A stretch of 64,000 nucleotides of DNA from Dipteris shenzhenensis (lineage: Eukaryota; Polypodiophyta; Polypodiopsida; Gleicheniales). The translations under genes were made by a program, and so were the position numbers. This document shows, piece by piece, positions 56,301-62,923 of this stretch (positions within the stretch are counted from its first letter, which is position 1; every line of letters begins with the position of its first letter). The stretch lies in NCBI GenBank assembly GCA_047967505.1, contig CM106539.1; one strand, 5' to 3'. The notes under the pieces were generated by a model. It had not been told where the DNA came from, ran no database searches, and was given only the letters and a program-made list of their open reading frames with translations.

Positions 56301-59300
56301 AGCAACAATGGCACTACCCCTCCACTCGCATCTACTCCAACCACGGTCTGATGGGCAAGTCCCCGTGGGCGACCAGCCAGAAGAAGTGTGAGATCTTCCT
56401 CGGCCGCAAACTGGACCACAACTGCGTCCAAAACCTAGAGCGAACATCCCGGGGCACTCTCTGGGTCACCCAATGCCTCTCCCTCGACGGGATCCAACCT
56501 TGACGAGTCCATCTAAAGCCTCCTACCAATCTGTGTGGTGTAGGAAAAGAAGGGCACCTCATCCATCAGCTTAGCTAGGCCGCCCCTAGAGGACCAGAAC
56601 AACTCTCCCAGATCCCACTGGATCTCCCTCAGGGATCTACCCTCCCACAGCCAAAGGCGCCATCTAGAGGCGTCCTACTTTGAGATACTGGGAGGGTCAA
56701 TGTGCCACTCCTTCTCCAAACATCCCACCACTCTAATCATCTACCAGTGAATCCCATCAAGACTCCCATCCATCTCGGGGTCTCTCTCAGTGAGTGGCTG
56801 AAGTAGGTCTCCAGGTCCTACACGAAAGAAGCCGAGATGCGTGCTGCCTCGCTGCATCAACATCCTCAAGGAAACACCAGTACGAGAAAACTGCCCCAAC
56901 CATCTGCTGTCTCTCCAAACGTTAAGTCCTTCCCACCACGACTCAAGATGGCTAAGTCAATCTCGCCCATCCACTACCCTGTCCCTCGCAGTTGCGCTAG
57001 GGCGTCAAGCCTCACCTCTGTCTCCATAGGTAATCTGCTCCAACGGCCAAAGGACCCTGATGGACCACTATCCCACTGTGCCCAACCAATGTGAGTCCGT
57101 TGTCCGAGCATACGTCCCTCCTAAGATATTCAACCCACGTAACTATTTACATACATATCTTTTGCTCTTCACTTGTAAAACTTTCATTCTTCACTCCCCT
57201 GGTTCAATCTCTAGGTGCCACATAAGTGGTTGGCGCTCAAACTCCTCTCTGCATCTACGCGGAGCACCCCTGCCAGTCTCTACTAGACCCTGTGAAGGCT
57301 CCTCATCAGAGGGGAGCCCTTCCCCGTAAGGGAGGCCTCTGAGAAGATCCATCTATGTGAAGGCTGCCACTGTCCCCCATTGCGCGGGGTATTCCTTAGA
57401 AGCCCTCTCTGTAAGAGGAGCTTTCAAGGCTTTGCACCTGGGGTGAGGCCACAAACCACCAACTTGCCCAGAAGGGATCTGCTCTGCATCTCCAGATCAA
57501 TGATACCCAAGCCTCCCAGTGCCTGCGGCATGATCACCGTCTACCAAGCTACTCAGACCCTAGTGTTCCTCGTGCCGTTTGAACCTGCCCAAAGGAAGTT
57601 CCGTACCAACCGTCAGAGCTGCCCAATGCATCCTCTGTGAAAGCATCAGCAAGAGGCAATATACCACGCCGTTGCAAGGACCTAGTTTGCCACTAAGATG
57701 CGACCTCCTAGGGAGAGTTTGGCCGAGCTCCAATAGAGAAGCTTGTGCCGGACACTCTCAAGGACCGGAGCAATCTACTACTCTGCTGTAATATCAATAC
57801 CCACCTGGCATCCGAGGTATCTTGCTGTCTATCCCCGCGGTATCCATCTGAAGCCAAAGTCACTCCCCCACTCACGGATCTCTTATGTCTCCTCAAAGCC
57901 TATGAAGCAACGTATAGATTTCGTCCAGTTAATCCATGCCCCCGAGGCCTCACAGTAAATAGCCAAGGCGCCCCTGACTCTCTCCAGACTCGCTGTGGTG
58001 CCCTCGACATACAAGGCCGTGTCATCTACAAACTCCGAGTCAAGTAGCTGCTCCTCTTGTCTGATTGGGAGTCTCAACCCTGTGGGACCCGCCACTTGTT
58101 ATCTCAAGGAGTAGCCCAAAGCCTCCGCCACAAACAAGAAGAGGAAGGGAGCGAGTGGGCAGCCCTGGCAGACCGAGCAAGAGAGAGGAAAGGTCTCGCC
58201 CGTGTGTCCTCCGATAAGCAGTCCTTTTTTTAGCAGTACTCAGCTCTTCCTCTCCCAAATTAAGAACCCTCTGTGTTCCTAGCTTTGTCATTATGGACCG
58301 CTCAATCAAATTACTAAGCTGAGAAACCAGCTTATTCAGATGAGACCCTTCCTCTCCTATTTTTACATTTGGTTTATAATCCATGTACATGGAATTTTCA
58401 ACGTGTAAACTCATTACCTTGGTCTTGGATGAACTCATTTCTGCTCTCATTTCCAAAAGCAAACTCTCTATCGTGAGGATAACTCTATTTGTGGATCATC
58501 ATAATCAAGGTGTATATAAGTTTCATCTAATACATCCTCTTAAAGAGGAGGTGATAGTGTTCTTCCCCTCAAGCGATCATCATAATCAAGGTGTATAAGT
58601 TTCATCATAATCAAGGTGTATAAGTTTCATCTACTAGATCCTTCTCTCCTTTAACGAAAGGGATGAAATGGGACAAGTTCATTATTATGCCCCTTCCATT
58701 CTTTCTTTTACTAATAAGAAGAAATTGACTTGCTTTGATCTCAAAACACAGGTATATGTTAAAACAAAACTCAAATATTGTAGAGTTAGTGGTACTTGTC
58801 CGTCTCCCACGTGATTTACAAAAAACAAGCTGAAAGCTCATATTTCAGCTCTTTTCCCTTGTCTTTTGCTGTAAACTGGCGCATGGAGTTTATGCTGCTT
58901 AATTGAAGGTCTTGATGCCATTATAATAAGAGTATATGATAGGTGGATCACCGCTTCAAATTATGTTCCCATCCGACTTCCGTTAGGGAGAACCGGGGGG
59001 GGGGGGGGGGGGGCGGTCCTTTTTCTCCCAAAATGTGACGATTTAGGTGCACATTCACACCAGAAGGGGGGGATCTTCCTCCTACCTCTTTCCACGTGAT
59101 CGATTTCGATTCTATGCCAAGAGAATGCCCAACAGTAATCTCCATTTGCTACGGCAAATTTGCAGACAATCTGCCATTTTCTTGTGAAATGATGAGCTGC
59201 TGTCTGGGCTGGCCTACTATAACTTGATTTGCTTGTTCTTGTGGCCTGAGCCTGTCAAATTGACGATTTCGGTAGACGAGTGCCAAACGGTTGTGTTCCT

Positions 59301-60913
59301 TTTGGTGGACTCTGAGGCAAAATTAATTTTAAAGCCAGATACAGACACAGAGACCTCTAGGAACTGTGATTTGGAATAGTCACCTCCCCGGAATTTTTGG
59401 CCTTCCACCACAGCACTTCTCTTCTTTTTAGAGACCCTGACACTATTCTTGCAGAAATAACCATTTTGCACTTCGAGACTAAAGTTGTTGGAAAAGATCA
59501 TACTCTAAATTTATAGATGTATTGTTTAATCGTCTATAGAATATACCTAGATGAATCCGGGAACATTCCCAAACTCGTCCTCTAAAAACACAACATAGTG
59601 ATAGTCACTCACAAGGTTGAAAACCATAATCGTCTATAGAATATCTTGTTTCATCTCTTTCTTTTGTAATAAAAAAGTACAAAAATTGGAAAAGGCGGGG
59701 CTATTATGGATGCCGTACCTGTACCAGGATTTCCTAAAAAGGCCATATGTGGAGGCCTTCGAATGCCCACTTTCAGACCCATGGCTTTGCGCTTCTCATC
59801 CAACAGCATCCCTTTGGCCCATTTCCGCAATTGCAGCTTCAAACTATGCAATCCAACAACCTTTTGGAGTTCAGCTTCCAATGCATCCATTTTCTTTTGG
59901 GATCCTTGACAAGCTCGCAATGCCTTCTCTTTCATTTGTTGATCAAGATGAGCTTGCAGTAAAGAGCAGAGCTTCTGCTGACTGGGAATTTTAGGAAGAT
60001 GATCTAGAGGTGTCCTTCCTTCCTGCATGACCGTGTAAGTTAGCTCACATTCTACACGGCTTCTCTTTAAAAGTCAGGGAAAGCTTTCGTAATACTTAGA
60101 TATAGTTTTCATACATTATCTGTGGCACTGGCGTCTGCGTGGAACTGCAGCAGGGTCTGTACAGTTGAGAAATCCTCGTGTTTTACAGAGAACCAGACCG
60201 CCAAGTGCAGTGGGGTCATTCCATTCTGTGAAGACCAACCCAGAATTCGTAGCATTATGTACAGACGTCAATTCAGCTAATAGCCATTTTGTATTATATT
60301 CTTTTCAGGAAAGATAATTTCGAGGATAGGAGGTGAAGCACTACACTAGCTTTTGCTTCTATGTTGGCATTGTGCTCCAGCAATAGCCTCACAACTTGTG
60401 TGCATCCATTCTTTGAGGCTAAGTGCAAAGCCGTTTCTCCATACTGAGCCACATAATAACACGATTAGATGTGCATACATGTAGCCCTGAGGCATGCCCC
60501 ATATAATTTTCGTCGTACCATATTTCTTGCATCCATCTCCGCTTTCTCAGAGCCCCTCCATTCGACGAGAAATCTTACGAGATCTACTTGATTACTGGCC
60601 GCGGCAACGTGTAACGGCGTTTGAGACATCTGTAAACAGAAAACTACGGCATTGCGTTAAAAATGTCAGGGGCGCAAAAATAAAGGTCAGCTTGAGGTAG
60701 CAGATTGATTGTCTAATAAGCAGTATAATTCAGCCGAGGAAATAAAGTGGAATAGGATTTCATTACCACGGGATTGCGCTGGTTGACGAGAGCTGGACTC
60801 TCATGAAGCGTCTTCGTCAAGGTAGCGACGTCGCCAGCCTGAGCGAGCGAGTGGACGGAGGAGGCGCGGGCGCGGGCGCGACGCTGGTGGAGGGCCTCCT
60901 GGAGGTTATCCAT
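37766..60913 (-). CDS. Ankyrin-repeat CbbX/CfxQ-type AAA+ ATPase, seven exons
   Basis: Seven minus-strand exons (60,767-60,913; 60,519-60,629; 60,345-60,443; 60,115-60,225; 59,719-60,022; 39,050-39,189; 37,766-38,302) join in phase to 482 codons with no stop. Residues about 20-165 are ankyrin repeats (PLHVAA, ALHLAS, PLHLAV, PLDHL). The AAA+ domain follows: Walker A GNPGTGKT at 253-260, pore-loop EFVGHTG, Walker B ILFVDEA with D316/E317, sensor region VVIFAGYAEPM, and arginine-finger region NEGFARRV. The length and order match the plant AAA/ankyrin family typified by Arabidopsis At3g24530 (481 residues, recalled). It would be an ATP-driven remodeller with ankyrin-based partner binding; its substrate is unknown to me. 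Five introns are 75-747 bp and one is 20,529 bp. The alternative is two partial copies, but complementary exons and the split Gly codon argue for one gene. Confidence 0.88.
39050..39189 (-). CDS. Exon 6, Walker A completion and pore loop
   Basis: 140 nt beginning with the last two bases of the split Gly codon, then KTMIARILGK, VVEVQRTDLVGEFVGHTGP and RTRKR. Acceptor TCTCTCAG and donor GTAACT. Ends on a complete codon. Confidence 0.88.
39347..39480 (+). repeat. Copia A 5' LTR, start uncertain
   Basis: The LTR end CCTACA at 39,480 is fixed by the primer site one base later. TGTTAAATATG at 39,347 is the best candidate start, giving an unusually short 134 bp; it could begin closer to exon 6. No 3' LTR was found. 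Confidence 0.4.
39482..39493 (+). other. Copia A primer-binding site
   Basis: TGGTATCAGAGC, initiator Met-tRNA type, opening the leader of copia A. Confidence 0.85.
39516..39930 (+). repeat. GTAC-saturated leader segment of copia A
   Basis: I count about 30 GTAC tetranucleotides in roughly 415 bases, where about 1.6 would be expected by chance. Most occur as CCGTACAG, CTGTACTG or TCGTAC with irregular 5-20 base spacing. GTAC is self-complementary, so many alternative stems are possible. Open frames on both strands follow from the repeats and are not supported as genes. Confidence 0.9.
40062..40181 (+). repeat. ACATTGAGTCA leader repeat
   Basis: Six units of about 22-26 bp built on ACATTGAGTCA followed by ATTTGCAGG, the last reading ACATTGGGTCAC. 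It lies in the copia A leader between the GTAC segment and gag. Confidence 0.85.
40433..40803 (+). pseudogene. Copia A gag, N-terminal part
   Basis: Starts MVGNNQDLFGVLREDDKLDG at an ATG and continues LDGTNYPMWSYLMKHIL, the UBN2-type gag beginning, to TAKDAWDKF. There the LTR of copia B interrupts it. The gag resumes at 46,969 with LASLYQIHNEARVAYL. An Ala/Pro/Ser-rich insert sits around residues 60-85. Confidence 0.9.
40799..40803. repeat. Target-site duplication of copia B (left)
   Basis: AAATT, identical to 46,964-46,968. Confidence 0.92.
40804..41043 (+). repeat. Copia B 5' LTR
   Basis: 240 bp. It contains several GTAC words in its first 110 bases (AGTACTT, TTGTACTT, AAGTACAC), echoing the copia A leader. 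ATAATATATATG is a candidate TATA region near 40,930. Confidence 0.95.
41046..41057 (+). other. Copia B primer-binding site
   Basis: TGGTATCAGAGC, two bases after the 5' LTR. Confidence 0.95.
41053..41260 (+). repeat. Copia B leader repeats
   Basis: CAGCCAACGGGCTGGAACAG-type units occur near 41,056, 41,109 and 41,158. Then GCGATGGCAAAGGCGCTGGC is repeated in a 24-bp tandem from about 41,199 to 41,255. AGCCAACGGGCT can fold on itself. Repeated stem-forming leader units could serve packaging or dimerisation (inference). Confidence 0.75.
42591..46673 (+). CDS. Copia B gag-pol polyprotein
   Basis: 1,360 codons from an ATG in the context TTTACCATGAG (MSSGSDVSSLF) to a TGA after LMGIG. Order: UBN2-type gag (about residues 20-200), zinc knuckle CNYCGKKGHIEKKC (about 230-243), protease DSGASFH (about 308), GAG-pre-integrase LWHSRLGHMS (about 434), integrase with HTDVC (about 497), DNGGEY (about 560) and GTAEKMFRTIQE (about 595), reverse transcriptase with YVDDML (about 1,041), and RNase H with TDSDYAGH (about 1,212). 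HTDVCEMPT is shorter than the usual HTDVCGPMPT. A Gln/Asn-rich linker separates integrase from reverse transcriptase. All enzymes of a copia cycle are present, so it could supply copia F relatives in trans (inference). Confidence 0.96.
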   Translation: MSSGSDVSSLFQIKKLEGAKNYDIWRTQCYNVLMQKDQYKPIKEKGVKPPNVTDEQWEKMDGLARSTIMLTVVDSLVVGNRDEPTVWEMWQRLEDTYAKKSATGKAYWLKKLVGLQMKEGTAMSTHIIEFNSIFSQVINQGLKLDDELKATLILCSLPESWDTFRTSTSNSKAILLFADVESALLQEEMNRKNNAIGKSNALNARSRSKTRGKDKERERSKSRSKSDLVCNYCGKKGHIEKKCFQKKNDQRAKEGKAQGKSKGKEKEELNVTYVSDSDSGHEICFTSSLEAHTLHAGDGSDMFSWIIDSGASFHVTSYRNLFVRYAGGQKGVVFLGDNHACSIIGIGDVRLVLENGQQLMLEGVRHVPEVKKNLISTGLLDDDGYHTTFGSQKWKISKGAMAIARGPKIDTLYSLHAGHCPHSDVNATELPKISLWHSRLGHMSIKGMEQLAHFGYLPSLKYSDLKKCEFCLYGRQVQIPHKRRSDQKLQLLELVHTDVCEMPTLSLGGSKYILSFIDDATRKVWVYTLRKKSDTFKAFTKFVALVKNETGKKLKALRSDNGGEYLSKEFQEFCEAKGIQRVLSAPYDPPQNGTAEKMFRTIQEKVRSMLSHAALPHTFWAEAVKTAVHLINRSPNKRLCGGVPEQAWTGKPPSYKHLRVFGCVAYVHVRREDRTKLDPKSLKCIFLGYGDKGEMGYRIWDPKNRKLIRSNDVVFDETIMFKEPVVQQGPLKVTIDDNRHHGQHEQAVNQPQQQHNQPLNDAAAGPNGQPGMAEDIPMDEAQLGDLPDMQMQPGDMGQPLYQGDEQAGQPAQDDGHWVRRSTRPTRQPERFVPGIDYLMLTDCGEPSCYREARQRADKVQWDLAMKAEMDSLHKNGTWELVSLPTGKKVLPCKWVYRLKVTPGEKPRHKARLVAKGFKQEYGVHFDEIFSPVVKMTTLRTVLALVAHADMDLVQMDVKTAFLHGDLHEEIFMQQPEGFTVKGKEKLVCKLKKSLYGLKQAPRKWYHKFDTFMRTQGYRRSDIDHCLYTKKASDGSLLILILYVDDMLIAGKSHNEMNALKKRLHQTFDMKDLGDANHILGMRILRDREKRLLYLSQKEYIGKVLQRFHMEGGKSIGTPLPPYVKISALDSPQTDAEKAEMSKIPYASACGSLMYAMVATRPDIAFAVGVVSRYMAKPGKKHWNAVKGVMRYLKGTQDLCICFGSQDAKVQGYTDSDYAGHPDTRKSTTGYVFTFTGGAVSWVSRMQQCVALSTTEAEYIAATEACKEAIWLSRLVADLGYPLEIPLLHCDSQSAIQLARNPVFHAKTKHIDVKYHFIREVLENKQIKLVKVHTDDNPADLLTKGLAAERFAHCRSLMGIG
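46713..46723 (+). other. Copia B polypurine tract
   Basis: AAGTGGGAGGT directly before the 3' LTR. Confidence 0.9.
46724..46963 (+). repeat. Copia B 3' LTR
   Basis: 240 bp, identical by eye to 40,804-41,043. Confidence 0.95.
46964..46968. repeat. Target-site duplication of copia B (right)
   Basis: AAATT, matching 40,799-40,803. Copia A gag resumes directly after. Confidence 0.92.
46969..48612 (+). pseudogene. Copia A gag end, protease and integrase
   Basis: Continues copia A after the copia B insertion: LASLYQIHNEARVAYLRRQL, a frameshift near 47,130, then 47,149-48,498 with zinc knuckle CNYCRKPGHDVSEC, protease WYFDSGASKHVTS, GAG-pre-integrase LWHERMGHLN and CEHCLLGKMH, and integrase LVHSDVCGPI and FMTLIDDFTRY. 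A second frameshift near 48,470 separates the EYMSKEF block, where the preceding catalytic Asp motif is altered. The Glu block reads HQNLVSERKNKSTMEMA. It is cut at 48,612 by chromovirus C and continues at 55,207. Confidence 0.9.
48608..48612. repeat. Target-site duplication of chromovirus C (left)
   Basis: TGCAT, identical to 55,202-55,206. Confidence 0.88.
48613..49075 (-). repeat. Chromovirus C 3' LTR
   Basis: 463 bp, minus-strand start TGTTATGCTCTAGCC, end TTATGATA. Paired with 54,739-55,201. Confidence 0.93.
49076..49090 (-). other. Chromovirus C polypurine tract
   Basis: GAAGAGGGAAGGAA on the minus strand directly before the 3' LTR. Confidence 0.8.
49088..49618 (-). pseudogene. Chromovirus C integrase C-terminus and chromodomain
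   Basis: Begins after a nonsense TAG, in the same frame as the upstream integrase. GEKVFLRIPSHSKSL and LSPRYCGPWLILKRIG are the integrase C-terminal barrel. KVHPVFHVSRLKKFL is the linker. ILDRGTMQIRNRKIPTVLVA and ATWESVYQLRRAFPDF form a chromodomain, the hallmark of chromoviruses, thought to guide insertion to certain chromatin. It ends at the polypurine tract. Confidence 0.9.
49619..49918 (-). pseudogene. Chromovirus C integrase core, second part
   Basis: Between two TAG codons in one frame. GMSSGDHLETDGQTERVNQT carries the catalytic Glu, then FAYNDRKHSSTGFSPFELNY. Each stop is one base from a sense codon. Confidence 0.9.
49919..50440 (-). pseudogene. Chromovirus C integrase zinc domain and core start
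   Basis: H-H-C-C domain (CHDSPCAGHPGVEKTYD to RCFSCQ), first catalytic Asp in ISMDFIVGLP, second in IVSDRDVRFTG, ending at a TAG after TGHF. A frameshift near 50,440 separates it from RNase H. Confidence 0.9.
50425..52296 (-). pseudogene. Chromovirus C reverse transcriptase and RNase H
   Basis: Longest open frame of the element, about 620 codons. ELPYGLPPERKVQHKIELIP opens the domain. Reverse-transcriptase blocks include FSKIDLKCGYHQIRI, FLVMPFGLTNAP and catalytic FIDDIL. RNase H blocks are LFLETDASGIAVGAVL and LELYAVIHALKTWRHYLYG, ending RGKDNKVADALSRI. Domain cores look intact. Confidence 0.93.
52227..52649 (-). pseudogene. Chromovirus C aspartic protease
   Basis: VIVLFDSASTHNVINSKLV has DSA where the active site is normally DSG or DTG, followed by YTVRMADGSS. 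It lies in a different frame from both neighbours, through frameshifts near 52,640 and 52,290. Confidence 0.8.
52574..52870 (-). pseudogene. Chromovirus C nucleocapsid zinc knuckle
   Basis: Same frame as gag after a TAG at 52,868-52,870. The knuckle CFGCLQRHQWKDC has three residues between the second Cys and His where four are usual, so it may not fold normally. Confidence 0.85.
52871..53784 (-). pseudogene. Chromovirus C gag
   Basis: The likely original start is the ATG at 53,784 (MEAEGQNSRVNPSESRA). A frameshift near 53,650 moves reading to 52,871-53,650. Retrotransposon gag core: VWLHKWEEAFAICEIRSD, EAADRWWIKQQK, TTWEGFKAEFKKHF, VAEYTDKFKECV. It ends at a TAG after QPSGQTK. Confidence 0.85.
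53785..54724 (-). other. Chromovirus C leader
   Basis: About 0.9 kb between the primer site and gag, with long T runs on the plus strand (near 53,803-53,850 and 53,921-53,938). No gene. Confidence 0.7.
54725..54736 (-). other. Chromovirus C primer-binding site
   Basis: TGGTATCAGAGC on the minus strand, two bases from the 5' LTR. Confidence 0.92.
54739..55201 (-). repeat. Chromovirus C 5' LTR
   Basis: 463 bp, about 98% identical to 48,613-49,075. The noncanonical TA end is shared by both LTRs. Confidence 0.93.
55202..55206. repeat. Target-site duplication of chromovirus C (right)
   Basis: TGCAT, matching 48,608-48,612. Confidence 0.88.
55207..55440 (+). pseudogene. Copia A integrase end
   Basis: Resumes copia A after chromovirus C: LKAKSLPN, MCANYVLNRSPTRTLKTIT, then KVFGSLAYVHVPSQLRHKLD and KCIFIGYSQESRGYR, the normal end of a copia integrase module. 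Similarity stops at about 55,440, so reverse transcriptase and the 3' LTR of copia A are missing. Confidence 0.85.
55441..55929. other. No gene recognised
   Basis: Unassigned sequence between copia A and a minus-strand LINE tail. Confidence 0.5.
55930..58225 (-). pseudogene. LINE ORF2 relic: reverse transcriptase to zf-RVT
   Basis: Minus-strand pieces. QGCPLAPFLFLFVAEALG lies near 58,140-58,200. GPTGLRLPIRQEEQLLDSEF with catalytic FVDDTALY and IYCEASGAWINWTKSI is at 57,883-58,095. The zf-RVT block LWSSLRPRKISHFFWLVAHG is near 56,400, and the tail DSVWEVVASITAWNIWVARC near 56,040. Frames change repeatedly. It lies inside intron 5 in the same orientation as the host gene. Confidence 0.8.
58228..58462 (-). 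other. Unexplained coding-like segment 1
   Basis: Open minus-strand stretch with MRAEMSSSKTKVMSLHVENS, GEEGSHLNKLVSQLSNLIER and LGTQRVLNLGEEELSTAKK. Its composition suggests a real protein, perhaps helical. The open frame runs into the LINE reverse transcriptase. It lies in host-gene orientation in intron 5 and could be a captured exon, part of a LINE, or an unused exon. Family unrecognised. Confidence 0.35.
58497..58640. repeat. Short repeat ATCATAATCAAGGTGTATAA
   Basis: Three near-identical copies around 58,497, 58,578 and 58,605, the last two back to back. Confidence 0.8.
58995..59013. repeat. G19 homopolymer
   Basis: Nineteen consecutive G. Length may be unreliable. Confidence 0.9.
59217..59501 (-). 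other. Unexplained coding-like segment 2
   Basis: Open 94-codon minus-strand stretch: SLEVQNGYFCKNSVRVSKKK, YSKSQFLEVSVSVSGFKI, then STEIVNLTGSGHKNKQ. It lies 218 bp downstream of exon 5 in the same orientation. It could be a retained gene fragment or chance. No family recognised. Confidence 0.3.
59719..60022 (-). CDS. Exon 5, last ankyrin repeat to Walker A
   Basis: 304 nt: EGRTPLDHLP, a basic and acidic linker helix, LQLRKWAKGMLLDE, and MAFLGNPGT plus the first base of the next Gly codon. Donor GTACGG. It ends in phase 1, and the partner exon lies 20.5 kb away at 39,189. Intron 4 is 92 bp. Confidence 0.88.
60115..60225 (-). CDS. Exon 4, ankyrin repeat
   Basis: 37 codons, phase 0, NGMTPLHLAVWFS to DASATDN. 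Acceptor TTCACAG and donor GTATGA. Intron 3 is 119 bp. Confidence 0.88.
60345..60443 (-). CDS. Exon 3, ankyrin repeat
   Basis: 33 codons, phase 0, YGETALHLASKNG to IEAKAS. Exactly one canonical ankyrin unit long. Acceptor GGCTCAG and donor GTAGTG. Intron 2 is 75 bp. Confidence 0.88.
60519..60629 (-). CDS. Exon 2, ankyrin repeat
   Basis: 37 codons, phase 0 at both ends, starting MSQTPLHVAAASNQVDLVRF. Acceptor TTTACAG and donor GTACGA. Intron 1 is 137 bp. Confidence 0.88.
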
Positions 60914-61096
60914 CGAGGGAGCCTGCCCTGGAGCGGGAGGAAGGGAGCCTGGAAAGAGAGGTAACTGCTGCCGATTGCAAAAAGCCTCGGAGATGGGAGT
61001 ACCTACCGTTAATGGCTGCCAGCCACCTGCCAGCTTCAGCATCATATTTGATGCCACCTCAGATTCCCACCACCTCCACCTTCCTTCACCATTCAT
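60767..61096 (-). CDS. Exon 1 of the ankyrin-AAA gene
   Basis: Two possible starts share one frame. ATG at 60,913 (MDNLQEALHQ) gives 49 codons and the family-typical length. ATG at 61,096 (MNGEGRWRWW) adds 61 residues and is the first ATG after an in-frame TAG 21 nt upstream. I favour 60,913 by length, but the longer N-terminus could be a targeting extension. The exon ends NQRNPV before the donor GTAATG. Confidence 0.8.
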
Positions 61097-62407
61097 TCCC
61101 CTCTCATGCCCCTAAAGACTTTCCTAATTAGTTGCCTCTCACATATGGCATAGGAAGTGATGAGCCTTTTTCAGCAAACGAAGGAGGCAACCACGGACAC
61201 TAGATAATAAAAAGGGCATCCGTCGCTCGTAGTAGCTTCATAGTTCCCATATACTTGCCATGTGCACTTCCTCCAAAATTTGATATGAGCTTCTTTAAAG
61301 AAATCAAATAGTAACTTTGGACACACAATAACTTCACTATGTCCCAGCTTTCCCACATGGTATCAAAACTACCTTAGCACTCTTATGCGTCCTTTCTTTT
61401 GTGAGTACATAAAGGCTAACAGTATTTGAGAGGGAAGACTTGAAAGGCACAACCTAAAAGGCTCTATGAGTCGATTGGAGCTTGGTAAGGTCTGACAAAC
61501 ACCTTCTATCAACTTAAGCTTCTCAAGCAAGAGAAAAGCAAACTTGGGCACATGCAATGGAGTAGAGGCACTCAAAGAATCTTGTAATAACTAGTAGCAA
61601 TATGTTGGGGTGGCTACTTGAAGGCTCTCTAGGTCTAGGTCATAACACGCCTCAAGCAACGCTAAGGGGCAACGCTAGGGGGCATGGCAACTTACCAACA
61701 AATGAGCTTTCAGTCTAGCACAAAGGTGAAACTAAAGAGGTGGGTAGACCCATCTTGATAGTAACAAAGGCTACAATAGAAGCCAGTGGTGGCAAAGCTG
61801 GAGGAAATGACGTAGCGTTAAAGCATACCATTGAAATGTCACGAGTCAATGCATCCAAGAGACTTGAAGAGCAAAAACAACACAGACAGCAAGGTGTCGA
61901 AGGTTGAGCAACAACATATGGGCATTTACAAGCTAAGGCAAAGCAACTAGGTTAAAGGCAGAATGGTTGGCAACACTCGAGCAATCAAGCAAGCAACATA
62001 GAAGTAGTGTGAGCTAAGCATTGAAACCTATAGACAATTAGCAACGAGGATGAATAAGTGGCGTCAAGCAAGGCGGCTCTAGCAAGCAAAATGTGATGTT
62101 GATTGCGGCGAGCTAGAAGAGAGGCAATTGAATTGACCCAGGAAGAAGATCACAACATCAAGCAAGGGCATTGAGCAAACATGAGTAATAAAAATCATCA
62201 ATCCATGCATTGAGTTGTCATGCGACATGCATGTTATAGCATTCTTCTTTGCATGTGGACCCTCCCATCCTTACTTCAGTTCATGAGAGGGCTTCTCCAT
62301 GCCACTACTAGTGTTAGGCTAGCCTTGCATGACCGAAATCGATGATGAAGAAATGGGGGAATGCACATCCTTGCCTGTCACATTACACTGACAAGAGGGA
62401 GGAGAAA

Positions 62408-62538
62408 GTATGTTGCACCGACTCAAACTACTTGTGTAAGTTAGACAAAGAGCCAATTGGAGGATAAACCAAGTATGTTGCACCGACTCAAACTATTTGC
62501 GCAAGTTGGACAAAGAGCCGGTTGGAGGAGAAATCAAA
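62408..62538. repeat. 65-bp tandem duplication
   Basis: GTATGTTGCACCGACTCAAA at 62,408 recurs at 62,473, with most of the following 60 bases matching. Confidence 0.85.
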
Positions 62539-62790
62539 TCTCCCCTTCCAACTCCCCAAGGGTGGGTTGTAAAGCGTTTTGGGGCATCGCCGTGCTAGAT
62601 CTAGAATGCCAGAGTTAATGCACATGCAGAGCAATTTTGCAATAAGTTGCTATTAGTGGCGGCTATTCTTGTGCTACTAGTGAGCACACATAGATGACTC
62701 CTTACTCGATCCTTGCTCAAACCTAAACCTTCCTTTAGTCACGTCCTTTCTCACTCAAGCCTTGGTCTACCAAGGTACCCACTCAAGTCT

Positions 62791-62885
62791 ATAGATAGAT
62801 AGATAGATAGATGTTGATAATATATACATGTGTGTGTGTGTGTACATATATGCGCGCACGCACACACACACACACACACTCACTC
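62791..62885. repeat. GATA, TG and CA microsatellites
   Basis: (GATA)n at 62,791-62,812, then (TG)n at 62,829-62,843, and (CA)n at 62,860-62,880 running into CACT units. Confidence 0.9.
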
Positions 62886-62923
62886 ACTCTTTCTCTTTTC
62901 AATGAAATCTAGTTGACATTATA

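Larger units (their letters stand above)
39190..59718 (-). other. Giant intron 5 of the ankyrin-AAA gene
   Basis: 20,529 bp from donor GTACGG to acceptor TCTCAG. It contains copia A, copia B and chromovirus C nested together, then a LINE tail and two unexplained coding-like segments. Copia A and B lie antisense to the gene; chromovirus C and the LINE lie in sense. Splicing must skip several transposon promoters and polyadenylation signals. Confidence 0.8.
61097..62923. other. No gene recognised; upstream flank of the host gene
   Basis: The first bases should hold the promoter and 5' untranslated region of the ankyrin-AAA gene. I see no clear TATA box. Further on the sequence is unassigned apart from the tandem repeats listed separately. 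Confidence 0.5.

Noticed and set aside
56216-57791. Plus-strand ORFs around 56-58 kb
   Set aside because: Antisense shadows of the minus-strand LINE reverse transcriptase and zf-RVT domains.
37766-61096. Two separate truncated ankyrin-AAA genes
   Set aside because: The two halves do not overlap, share strand and order, and the phase-1 exon end at 59,719 fits the exon start at 39,189 exactly, giving full family length.
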